Assembly: GCA_003567115.1 (NCBI GenBank)
Contig: PXAP01000113.1
Location: forward strand, 1 to 10,335
DNA length: 10,335 nt
Reading direction: 5' to 3'
DNA from: Bacteroidota bacterium
Lineage (GTDB): Bacteria > Bacteroidota > Bacteroidia > Bacteroidales > PUMT01
Each line of letters opens with the position of its first letter. The first letter of the stretch is position 1. Made by a program: the position numbers and the translations under genes. The notes beneath the pieces were generated by a model. It made no database searches and was not told where the DNA came from. It saw only the letters and a list, made by a program, of their open reading frames with translations. This document shows positions 1-7,074 of this stretch, piece after piece.

Positions 1-857
1 CCAATATCATGGTGGTCTGGCTTTTTTACCGCGCTTTTGATATACTGGGCAGCATGAGTAAAGAGATGCGTAAAAAAGTGCTGGATAAAATATCCCTGAA
101 AGAGGAAGAACTGCAGAAATGGCATGATGAGGGGCATAAAATGAACCTCGATATATCAGATGATGGTATAATTGCACAGTTTGACGGTTATTTTGATCTT
201 GAAGAGCTGGATTGGGATGCCTACAGGGAAAAATACGGGAATATTTCCAGGCTGGACAGGTTGCTGAAAGCCGAGGGTGAATTGCCTGATAAATACAAAT
301 TATCCAAACAGGCCGATACACTGATGTGTTTTTATAATCTGGGCAGTGATACCGTGAGCAGTATAATTGATAAGCTGGGATACAGGCTTCCGGACAATTA
401 CCTGGAAAAGAACTTTGATTACTATCTGCGGCGCTGTTCACATGGATCCACCCTGAGCAGGGTGGTCCATGCCTGCCTGGCCGCCATGATGGGCAAGCAC
501 CGGCTTAGCTGGAATCTCTATTATGAGGCTCTTCAGAGCGACTTTTCTGATTCCCAGGGTGGTACCACTGCAGAAGGAATACATACGGGTGTAATGGGTG
601 CAACAGTATTGATGGCCATGACCGCTTTCGGGGGATTGAATGTACAGGAGGGGTTACTCCAGGTGGATCCTGCACTTCCCGGGCACTGGAGAAGAATATC
701 CTTCGGTTTTGGTTACCGGGGTAATAATTATAAACTGGAGGTGGGCCAATCATTTATAAATATTATACCCGGGCCTTCCAACAGCAAGGAAAAGATAATT
801 GTCGGGGATAAAGAGCACGTTGTTGCTGCCGGTAATGAGTGCAGGATAGACATCTGA
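1..857 (+). CDS. Glycoside hydrolase family 65 phosphorylase (maltose/trehalose/kojibiose phosphorylase type), C-terminal part
   Basis: The 5' end lies outside the window; the frame is open from base 3, so the ATG at 9 is internal. About 284 residues are visible of a protein that is usually 750-800 long. Numbering from M9, the conserved GH65 blocks seen are KQAD (100-103), the HGSTLS loop (145-150) and QGGTTAEGIHTGVMG (183-197), followed by the small C-terminal beta-sandwich. GH65 enzymes split alpha-glucosidic disaccharides with phosphate, giving beta-glucose 1-phosphate and a free sugar. The HGS(S/T)LS loop is the phosphate-binding segment of the phosphorylases, which favours a phosphorylase over a hydrolase. 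The catalytic glutamate lies upstream and cannot be checked, and the exact substrate cannot be told from this part. There is no signal peptide information. The same-strand kinase gene follows after 162 bases with no terminator in between, so co-transcription is possible. Confidence 0.92.
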   Translation, partial: NIMVVWLFYRAFDILGSMSKEMRKKVLDKISLKEEELQKWHDEGHKMNLDISDDGIIAQFDGYFDLEELDWDAYREKYGNISRLDRLLKAEGELPDKYKLSKQADTLMCFYNLGSDTVSSIIDKLGYRLPDNYLEKNFDYYLRRCSHGSTLSRVVHACLAAMMGKHRLSWNLYYEALQSDFSDSQGGTTAEGIHTGVMGATVLMAMTAFGGLNVQEGLLQVDPALPGHWRRISFGFGYRGNNYKLEVGQSFINIIPGPSNSKEKIIVGDKEHVVAAGNECRIDI

Positions 858-1019
858 AAAGAGTTGTCTGAAGGGTTGTTCCGGTAAATTTCCACTGGTA
901 AAAATATATTAAATGAAAGCACCGGTGTGGCTTGTATATTTAAGTTATCTGTGTTTAATTAACAGCTTAACTTTTTAAATTAACGGAGCTTTGAGTTGAA
1001 CGAATAATCAATAATTTAT

Positions 1020-1688
1020 ATGTTGGGAGATGTCTTACTGATTAACGATCTGCACAAATTTGCTGCCAGTTCAATTATGGAAAGAGTGCTTATCGAAAAG
1101 GAGGAAAAGGAGAGAAACGATCCTGAATACAAGTATGTAGTAGCTATTTCGGGCGAATCCGGTGCCGGAAAGTCGGAGTTATCCCATTCTCTGGCCTTGC
1201 TTCTTAAAGCACATGGGATCAGGGTTAAAGTGCTGCATACCGATAATTACTATCTTGTACCACCTTTACTGCGAAAGGAATGGAGAATGAACAACGGCAT
1301 AGAATCGGTGGGGATAAATGAATATGACTGGAGTCTGGTGAACAGGAATATAAGGGACTTCAAGGAAAACAGGGAGACAATAATGCCTTGTATTGACATT
1401 GTTCCAGATCAGATAGACAGGCTGATCACCGATTTTCATAAGATACACCTGCTGGTTATCGACGGCTTATATGCAATAAATACCAAAGAGGTTGACCTGA
1501 GGGTATTTATTGAGCTGACTTACCATGAAACCAAGATATCCCAGCTTATGAGAGGGAAAGAGCCTGCCGATGATTTCAGGTTGCAGGTTCTGGAACGTGA
1601 ACATATCAATGTTCAATCTCTTAAGCCCAAAGCCGACCTGCTGGTGAACCGGAACTATGAAGTGGTGGAGGCCGGAAAAAACGGTTGA
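1020..1688 (+). CDS. PRK/uridine kinase-like P-loop kinase, substrate unknown
   Basis: A 222-residue soluble protein of the phosphoribulokinase/uridine kinase P-loop family. It shows a Walker A motif GESGAGKS (45-52), an acidic substrate-loop motif HTDNYY (73-78) where uridine kinases have a D-S/D-F-Y type sequence, a Walker B-like strand LLVIDGLYAI (144-153), and the family's REH..V..L motif (193-201). A 40-residue N-terminal extension precedes the P-loop. The ATG at 1020 is the only usual start, because a TAA sits in frame at 1005-1007; no clear Shine-Dalgarno is present, as is common in Bacteroidota. Uridine kinase is the usual automatic label, but position behind a GH65 phosphorylase makes a sugar or sugar-phosphate substrate equally plausible (inference). 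The gene ends 23 bases from the convergent hybrid kinase gene. Confidence 0.85.
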   Translation: MLGDVLLINDLHKFAASSIMERVLIEKEEKERNDPEYKYVVAISGESGAGKSELSHSLALLLKAHGIRVKVLHTDNYYLVPPLLRKEWRMNNGIESVGINEYDWSLVNRNIRDFKENRETIMPCIDIVPDQIDRLITDFHKIHLLVIDGLYAINTKEVDLRVFIELTYHETKISQLMRGKEPADDFRLQVLEREHINVQSLKPKADLLVNRNYEVVEAGKNG

Positions 1689-1711
1689 TGAAGGGTTGCT
1701 TACGGGTGGTT

Positions 1712-3268
1712 TTAAAGTTTCAGATATTTGTTCAGTACATCGAGGAGCTCTTTTTGTCTTATTGGTTTTGAAAGATAATCGTTACAACCGGCTTCAATTA
1801 TATTTTCTTTTTCGTGTGCCATGGCATAGGCGGTCTGTGCAATGACCGGCATTTCCGGCCTGATATCCTTGATGGCCCTTGTTGCTTCATAACCATCCAT
1901 CTCCGGCATTTGTATATCCATCAGCACAATGTCTATATCAGGATTGGCAATGCATGTTTCGATGGCCGGTTTTCCGTCTTTTGCAAAGAGCACTCTGGCA
2001 CCTGTGGGCTCGATCATTTTTTGCAGAAGCTTTAAATTAAGTTCATTGTCCTCTACAATAAGTATTACCTTGTTGATCCAGTTATAGTTGCTCATTTCTG
2101 CAAAGTTTGGCTTAGTTTCCCGGTCCTGGTCTTCCGCCCTTCTGAGGGGAAGGCTGAACCTGAATACCGATCCTTCTCCTTTTTTGGATTCTACCGTAAT
2201 ATCTCCGTCAAGAAGCTTTACAAGGTTTTTTGTAATGGAAAGACCCAGTCCGGTACCTTTATATTTTGTATTATAATTGAAATCCAACTGTCTGAAACGC
2301 TCAAAAATGATATTTTGCTTGTCTTCCGGTATTCCTATACCGGTATCGAGCACATAGAATTCCAGTCCGGAAAGATCAATATTATATCCGAATTCCACTT
2401 TACCTTTTTCTGTAAATTTAATTGCATTGCTTAACAAATTGGAAAAAATCTGCTTTAAACGGTCCTGGTCTGTCAATAAGACAAGATCACCGGAGGTGTG
2501 AGGCAAATTGAGGATGAGATCAATATCGTTTTCCGGGTTACCTGAGCATTCTTTCTCGAAAGAGGTATGAAGCTCCTTCATAACCTTATGTACATTACAG
2601 GCTGATTTCACTATCCGGACTTCAGCTGCTTCAATTTTGGCAAAATCTATAATGTCATCTATAAGGGTAAGAAGGGTGTTGCCGGTACTTTGAATTATTT
2701 CTATGTATTCCTTGTTGTCGGTATCACTCTCATGATGTGTGGTCAGAAGTTTGGAGAAACCGATTATTGCATTCATGGAAGTGCGGATATCGTGCGACAT
2801 ATTGGCAAGGAAAGCAGATTTTAGATTATCCGATTCAATGGCCCTGTCCCTGGTTTCTTCAAGCATTTTCTCATAAAGCAGTCTCTCGGTAATATCCTTG
2901 ATAATTATTATCAGTCTGTCAGGCTCCGAATTTTTATTTTTTATCACACTGACGGATACCTCTGCCATAAAACCGGTATTGTCAAGCTTAACAAGCTTCA
3001 GGGTTTTGTTTTTGACATAACCTTTTTGTATTGCAGATCTGACAAGACCCCTGGCTCGTTTCCGGTCTTTTTCGGAAACAAGTCTGATGGCCGGGAAATC
3101 ATTATACTTACTGTCGTCAGTAAAGTTAAACAATTCATAGGCCACCCGGTTTTTATCAATAATGATACCCTCAGGTGTGGTCAGAGCAATCGCATCGGGC
3201 GAATTCTCAAACAATATCCTGAATTCTTCATTGCATTGATTTGGGTTCTTTCCGGGCGAATCAGACAT
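1712..3268 (-). CDS. Cytoplasmic hybrid sensor histidine kinase: PAS, HisKA, HATPase_c, receiver
   Basis: A soluble hybrid kinase with no membrane segment or signal peptide. Numbering from the TTG at 3286 (subtract 6 for the ATG at 3268): PAS domain about 20-135; HisKA dimerisation domain with phospho-accepting H165 in SHDIRTSMNAI; ATPase domain with N-box NLLSNAIKF (283-291), G1 box DTGIGIP (314-320) and G2 box GTGLGLS (344-350); receiver domain about 406-522 with acidic pair E412/D413, phospho-acceptor D457 in LMDIQMPEMDGY, T485 and K507. All catalytic residues of both modules are present. The H-box has serine where proline is nearly invariant. The ATG at 3268 is preferred; the TTG would add only six residues. 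There is no HTH or other output domain, so it probably signals through a phosphotransfer partner or response regulator elsewhere. A -7 promoter box lies upstream at 3353-3360. Confidence 0.93.
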   Translation of the reverse strand: MSDSPGKNPNQCNEEFRILFENSPDAIALTTPEGIIIDKNRVAYELFNFTDDSKYNDFPAIRLVSEKDRKRARGLVRSAIQKGYVKNKTLKLVKLDNTGFMAEVSVSVIKNKNSEPDRLIIIIKDITERLLYEKMLEETRDRAIESDNLKSAFLANMSHDIRTSMNAIIGFSKLLTTHHESDTDNKEYIEIIQSTGNTLLTLIDDIIDFAKIEAAEVRIVKSACNVHKVMKELHTSFEKECSGNPENDIDLILNLPHTSGDLVLLTDQDRLKQIFSNLLSNAIKFTEKGKVEFGYNIDLSGLEFYVLDTGIGIPEDKQNIIFERFRQLDFNYNTKYKGTGLGLSITKNLVKLLDGDITVESKKGEGSVFRFSLPLRRAEDQDRETKPNFAEMSNYNWINKVILIVEDNELNLKLLQKMIEPTGARVLFAKDGKPAIETCIANPDIDIVLMDIQMPEMDGYEATRAIKDIRPEMPVIAQTAYAMAHEKENIIEAGCNDYLSKPIRQKELLDVLNKYLKL

Positions 3269-3352
3269 ATTAACAGGCAATAACAATGCATTTTTATTTC
3301 CCGTGAGCGGTACGGTACGTTTGGCTAAATTAAAAAAGTATTCCTATATAAT

Positions 3353-3360
3353 CAAAGCTA
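3353..3360 (-). promoter_or_regulatory. Candidate Bacteroidota -7 promoter box for the hybrid kinase gene
   Basis: On the - strand this reads TAGCTTTG, an exact match to the TAnnTTTG -7 consensus of the Bacteroidota housekeeping sigma factor. It lies 84 bases before the ATG at 3268. A T-rich TTTTC lies about 17-21 bases upstream, a poor match to the -33 TTTG. One consensus octamer can arise by chance, so support is moderate. The terminator at 3647-3680 fits the need for a separate promoter here. Confidence 0.4.
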
Positions 3361-3412
3361 TAATTTGATTTAAGTTGAAAATTCAGCTGTTTTGTGTATA
3401 ATAATGTCTTTG

Positions 3413-3616
3413 CGGGCCCAGAATGTTTTTACAGGCCCGTCCCGAAACTATTTGCGGGGTTGAAAAAAATTGCGGTTCGATGTAAAACCCGGGTTTTGAA
3501 GCTATCTTCTATGATTTGTATGGGGAATAATCAGGAACAGCACAATCCAGGCCGGCCCGTTTAAAACTATCTGCGATGATTCATATAATCCGGGTTTCGC
3601 GAAAATTTTTACCCGG
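3413..3616. repeat. Intergenic cluster of GC-rich palindromes with a degenerate repeated core
   Basis: This lies in the 470-base gap between the RYG-repeat gene frame and the hybrid kinase; no coding sequence is seen in it. Three related segments carry the same core: CTATTTGCGGGGTT at 3448, CTATCTTCTATGATT at 3502 and CTATCTGCGATGATT at 3567. Each is preceded by a GC-rich CCCG-containing block. The blocks are self-complementary: CGGGCC (3413-3418) pairs with GGCCCG (3434-3439); AAAACCCGGGTTTT (3484-3497) is a perfect 14-base palindrome; CCGGGT (3590-3595) pairs with ACCCGG (3611-3616). The first and third copies also share GGCCCGT at 3434 and 3554. This resembles a worn array of repetitive extragenic palindromes. 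It could also be a leader or operator for the kinase gene. Confidence 0.55.
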
Positions 3617-3646
3617 GCCAGGTGTGGATTTTAATACTTAATGCAG

Positions 3647-3680
3647 AAAAAAGGTTCCGGGCATCATAAATGCCCGGAAC
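3647..3680 (-). terminator. Intrinsic terminator of the sigma/anti-sigma/RYG-repeat operon
   Basis: A perfect 11-bp stem, GTTCCGGGCAT (3654-3664) with ATGCCCGGAAC (3670-3680), closed by a 5-base loop. Read on the - strand the stem is followed after one base by six T residues (3652-3647). This is a textbook Rho-independent terminator for leftward transcription. It lies 76 bases past the second, downstream stop (3756) of the RYG-repeat reading frame, which fits 3756 being the original gene end. Confidence 0.88.
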
Positions 3681-3755
3681 ATAATATATTCAAGGAGACT
3701 GGCAATAACTTTGGCCTTTGTCGAAAATGGCGGTTCAGTATATCTTTTTCCCCGC

Positions 3756-3920
3756 CTATCTGGCATCCAGGTTAACATTACCGTACCGGGCAGATATTTC
3801 CACTTTGGAGGACGGATCAGCTTCAGCGCCTACAATACCCGAGATTGACGATTGTCTGCCGCTGCCTGTTCTTGTAATACGTTCGCTGTCTGGAATACTT
3901 ACAGTACCGTAGCTTGCAGT
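3756..3920 (-). pseudogene. Cut-off C-terminal tail of the RYG-repeat protein, same frame beyond a TAG
   Basis: Past the TAG at 3921-3923 the same frame stays open for 54 codons to a second TAG at 3756-3758. The tail still reads like the family: TASYGTVSIPDSERI directly after the stop, and VEISARYGNVNLDAR at the very end, repeating the S/R-Y-G strand motif of the main protein. The frame is not shifted; only one codon is changed. With this tail the protein would be 366 residues including the stop position. No start codon or ribosome site suggests that the tail is translated alone. It is either a decayed end or one reached only by readthrough. Confidence 0.78.
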
Positions 3921-4856
3921 CTATTCGATTCTGTATGATGCACCGGGATCGATTCCTGTACGCATGTTACCGTAGCTGCTTATGAACCTGAGACTGGCAA
4001 AGTCCGCCGGCACATTATCAATTCTGACGTTGCCATATCTTGATTCAACATCGAAGGTGTTGTTTATCCTGTTTATTGAATAATTGGTATAAGCACTTTC
4101 AGATACCAGATTGTTTATTTGTCCCAAATCAAACTCACTATAACGTGATTCGGCAACTATGGAACTTGCCCTCCCGACCCTGGTTTTTGAGTAGCTTGAT
4201 GACAAAACCAGTGCACGGCACCGGTCTATCACCAGGTCGGAATACCTCATATTAACCTTTAACCACTGAGCCTCGCTTATGGTTGCTTTCGGACAATATG
4301 CCAGATTGATTTCGCTCAGGGGACGCGTATTGTCCCTGATAATACTGTTAGCCTGTAAATTGCCGTACCTCAGGTCAATAAATGTGTGTCCCGTCGCCTC
4401 ATTGATGAATATATCACCATACCTGTGGGTAATGTTGAGATCTGTTTCTTTCGGGGCATACACGGTATAGTCTATACTGATGCTCAGTCCGTCATCATCT
4501 GAAGAGAACCATCTTGACCCCCGGCGGCTTATCCTCTGATCGATTTCGGTTATTACCTTTATGTCATTTTCCTGCTGACTGAAGTTTATGTTAATATAGG
4601 AAAGCTGCCTCGCAGCGGTTTCCGGGTCTGTGCTGCGGACTGTTACGACTACCTCGACAGATATCTCGTCGTTTTCCCGGTTCCTGATATCAACACTGCC
4701 GTATCTGTTTTCTATCTCCAGGGAAGCCTTTGCCGTGAGAGGGAAAAGCTTTTCAAAAGTTTTTGTTGCTTCCTGTCCTGCAGTTAACAATGTAATATGC
4801 ATAACTGCCAGCAACATTATTACTGCCGGTTTTTTAAATTCTGATGTTTTCATCAT
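3921..4856 (-). CDS. Exported RYG-repeat beta-strand protein (DUF4097-like), ended early by an in-frame TAG
   Basis: A 311-residue protein with an N-terminal signal peptide (basic start, hydrophobic 11-26, probable cleavage near TAG-QEA at 25-30). From residue 50 on it repeats a short strand motif: RYGSVDI (51), RYGDIFI (145), RYGNLQA (163), RYSDLVI (204), SYSKTRV (221), RYSEFDL (238), AYTNYSI (255), RYGNVRI (273) and SYGNMRT (294), about 17-20 residues apart in the second half. This is typical of DUF4097/putative adhesin-type proteins, thought to fold as a right-handed beta-helix at the cell envelope. Its molecular role is not known. Its ATG overlaps the end of the anti-sigma-like gene by 23 bases, which suggests translational coupling. 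The stop at 3921 is premature (see the tail at 3756-3920); whether the shortened protein folds is unclear, since a repeat protein may tolerate loss of its last rungs. Confidence 0.82.
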   Translation of the reverse strand: MMKTSEFKKPAVIMLLAVMHITLLTAGQEATKTFEKLFPLTAKASLEIENRYGSVDIRNRENDEISVEVVVTVRSTDPETAARQLSYININFSQQENDIKVITEIDQRISRRGSRWFSSDDDGLSISIDYTVYAPKETDLNITHRYGDIFINEATGHTFIDLRYGNLQANSIIRDNTRPLSEINLAYCPKATISEAQWLKVNMRYSDLVIDRCRALVLSSSYSKTRVGRASSIVAESRYSEFDLGQINNLVSESAYTNYSINRINNTFDVESRYGNVRIDNVPADFASLRFISSYGNMRTGIDPGASYRIE

Positions 4857-5400
4857 CTTCAGTTTTTAATTTTTGTTCAGATTGAACCCTGTAAAGCTGC
4901 TCAAGAATCTGGTTCATTATATCAAGCTTGTGCTGATAGTGCATTATCATTGCGTTGATGACCATCTGATTGCCTCTTTCTACATTCAGCTCTCTCTGGA
5001 GCGATATATATATTGTATCCATTTCTGACAGCTCTTTAAGCAAAATATCCTGCTCCCCCTGATTATCCTGAAAATCGAACGATTTGATCTCATTGTATTT
5101 CCGGTTGATCATAGCAGTGTAATAAATTTCAGCCTCCCTGTATTCGGTTGCCATATCTGCCAGGGTAATTTGGGTCAGTTCTTCTGTCCTGCCAGTGAGT
5201 TTTTCGTAAATCCATAAAGATGAAATAACAAGCAATGCGGCAACCGCTGCTGCCTGCAACATATATTTCCATGAGAACCTGCCTGATCTTTTGAGCGATC
5301 TTTTCTGCTTAGCCAGAAATCTTTCAATATGTCCTGGTTCCGGTTCCCGGCAGTCAAACCTGTCTCGATTATCAATAATATATTTTTCCAGGCGCTTCAT
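4834..5400 (-). CDS. Single-pass membrane protein, probable anti-sigma factor partner
   Basis: A 188-residue protein with a cytoplasmic N-terminus of about 45 residues, one membrane helix (about 46-65, AAAVAALLVISSLWIY) and a helical, probably coiled-coil periplasmic part (about 75-180). The N-terminus carries NRDRFDCREPEPGHIERF (11-28), resembling the FD..EP..GH..RF motif found in Bacteroidota proteins encoded between an ECF sigma factor and a DUF4097-type protein. By analogy the N-terminal part would hold the sigma factor at the membrane until a signal arrives (inference; no ZAS-type zinc motif is seen). It starts 40 bases after the natural end of the sigma frame (5441) and overlaps the next gene by 23 bases. 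The reading frame is intact, unlike both of its neighbours. Confidence 0.72.
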   Translation of the reverse strand: MKRLEKYIIDNRDRFDCREPEPGHIERFLAKQKRSLKRSGRFSWKYMLQAAAVAALLVISSLWIYEKLTGRTEELTQITLADMATEYREAEIYYTAMINRKYNEIKSFDFQDNQGEQDILLKELSEMDTIYISLQRELNVERGNQMVINAMIMHYQHKLDIMNQILEQLYRVQSEQKLKTEDDENIRI

Positions 5401-5440
5401 AGTGTTTTAATTAATTGTTATACCAGGTGTTACCCTGATA

Positions 5441-6022
5441 TTATTCCGGCGCTGCATCATAATTTTCCATGCTCTTCAGCAATTCTGCCAGCTTATGCCT
5501 TGCCCTGGTATACTGCGACCGGGAAGTTGATGCTGAAATATCAAGTATCTCTCCTATCTCTTAATGATCGTACCCCTCCAGAAGGTACATGCTGAGTATT
5601 ATCCTGTATCCGTCGGGCAAAAGCTTAATGCATTTGTGTATTTTTTCCACCTGCAGATTTATTAGCTCTTCACCGGTATCTTCATCATTTACTTCCGGCA
5701 GCTCTGCAGCGTTGTCTATACTGATAATACCGGCTTTTCTTTTCTTCAGGGCATCGAGCGACCTGTTGATCACGATACGCTTAAGCCATGCCCCGAAACT
5801 TACCTTTCCCTCGTAAGAGTCTATTTTTTCAAAAGCCGAAAGAAAAGACTCCTGCATAATGTCTTCTGCCTGCCCGGTGTCATTCAGAATCCGCAGGCTT
5901 ATATTGAACATATTCCTGTAATACAACTTGTACAGCCTGAACTGTGCCTTTTTGTCTCCCTTCCGGCAATTGTCTATTATATCCTGATGCAGATTATGAC
6001 AGACAGGCTTGCTCTTTTTCAT
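5441..6022 (-). pseudogene. ECF sigma-70 factor interrupted by an in-frame TAA before the region 4 helix-turn-helix
   Basis: From the ATG at 6022 the frame encodes 153 residues, then TAA at 5561-5563, then 39 more residues to a second TAA at 5441-5443. Together that is 193 codons, the normal ECF sigma length. Region 2 is present (about 27-95, with QAEDIMQESFLSAFEKI and GAWLKRIVINRSLD), then a linker, then the start of region 4 (KLLPDGYRIILSMYLLEGYDH). The family continues GYDHEEI; here it reads GYDH-stop-EIGEILDIS, then STSRSQYTRARHKLAELL, the recognition helix. A GAA-to-TAA change (one base) explains the stop. The shortened product would keep core-binding region 2 but lose contact with the -35 element. 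The frame after the stop has no early ATG, so independent translation is unlikely. It heads the operon with the anti-sigma-like and RYG-repeat genes. Readthrough is the main alternative to decay. Confidence 0.85.
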
Positions 6023-6297
6023 CTTACTACTTTAAAGACGATTTTGATAACAGAGTGCTGCATGTAATTATGAACCGCTCTCTTGATAAAAACGGACGCC
6101 ATCATACTATTTTCGTTTCCCGGATGCCTTTTCTGCAGAGTGCCGGAGGTGAGATATTTGATGTGCTGCTGAAGCTTGTAAATGGTAATTTCGGACTCTG
6201 TTGAAGCAAAGCCGGAGCAATTACGGAGATGATGAAGGATAAGAATATAAGGAAAGAGCAGATAAGTGGTTGATATAATTGTACTGTACATTTTTAG

Positions 6298-6897
6298 TTA
6301 TTGATTTCCGGTATATTCACGGTTCCTGTCTTTAACATGTTTTTTTTTGCGGTATTCCTTGATATTGCCCCAGGAGAGGGAAATAAACATTATACCGGTA
6401 AATATAATAATCAGGATCCCTATTATACCTCTGATATTAACCACCTCTTCACCGTTGTCTTCGATACGTAATCCCTGGGTGTAAAAACCGATTGTCCCGG
6501 CTGTGATTATAAAAAGACCAAGGAAAAGGAGGAAGTAATCCAGCCCGTGCGAAAGCATACTTGTGGTCTGATATATCGAAGACTGCCGGAACTCCTCAAA
6601 TCTCATCCTTGCTCTTTGTGCTGCATGTCTCCTTGCTTTCTGCCTCTCCCTTTCCATCCACTGCCGGTAATAATTATCGCTGTCCTGCTGATAAGCCCTG
6701 CCTGGTGAAACCCTGGTGTGGTGATTCATCAGGTAGGTGTATGCCTCGTTAATGTCGATGAATTTCTCGTGAGCATCCCTGCTTTTGTTAATATCGGGAT
6801 GACAGGCTTTTGCCTTCCGGCGGAAAGCATTTTTTATCTCCTTGATACTTGCGTTTTCGGAAATACCAAGTATGCGGTAATAATCTGATACATTCAT
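6298..6897 (-). CDS. Membrane-anchored J-domain (DnaJ-like) protein
   Basis: A 199-residue protein with an N-terminal J domain (about 3-60: DYYRILGISENASIKEIKNAF, the Hsp70-stimulating HPD at 33-35, then KFIDINEAYTYL). After it come a basic, Arg/Gln-rich linker (75-105), two membrane helices (about 118-140 and 157-178) and a basic cytoplasmic tail. The zinc-finger and C-terminal substrate domains of true DnaJ are missing, so this is a small J-protein (type III-like) that would recruit DnaK to the membrane; its client is unknown. Both termini are predicted to be cytoplasmic. It lies 177 bases downstream of the rhomboid gene on the same strand and 275 bases before the sigma gene. No promoter box was recognised in either gap. 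Confidence 0.88.
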   Translation of the reverse strand: MNVSDYYRILGISENASIKEIKNAFRRKAKACHPDINKSRDAHEKFIDINEAYTYLMNHHTRVSPGRAYQQDSDNYYRQWMERERQKARRHAAQRARMRFEEFRQSSIYQTTSMLSHGLDYFLLFLGLFIITAGTIGFYTQGLRIEDNGEEVVNIRGIIGILIIIFTGIMFISLSWGNIKEYRKKKHVKDRNREYTGNQ

Positions 6898-7074
6898 TCT
6901 GTTTGTCCGGGTATTTTATCCCGCCGGGAATTTTGTTTTCCCTTTTTTATTCTGTCTGGTTGCTTAATAACCGGTGCAGGTTTTTTTTAGGTGTCCTCTG
7001 TAAGATTGACTTAAGGCAATTATGCTTTATGTAACTATACAATTATTTTGGATACGTATCTGTCCATATGCATA

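Noticed and set aside
946..953. TATCTGTG as a -7 box for the P-loop kinase gene
   Set aside because: One mismatch to TAnnTTTG and no TTG at the right distance upstream; not above chance in AT-rich DNA.
3718..3912. + strand ORF of 64 codons with an AGGAG upstream
   Set aside because: It is antisense to the conserved C-terminal tail of the RYG-repeat gene, whose - strand frame shows family motifs; the AGGAG is too far from the start.
6019..6291. 90-codon - strand ORF ending in an ATGA overlap with the sigma start
   Set aside because: The overlap looks like coupling, but the translation has no domain, no consistent hydrophobic pattern and unusual composition, and no start signal; it is most likely the chance-open upstream region of the sigma gene.
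6926..6948. GGGAA...TTCCC followed by six T, a + strand terminator shape
   Set aside because: The stem is only 5 bp and no + strand gene lies upstream; the flanking genes run on the - strand.
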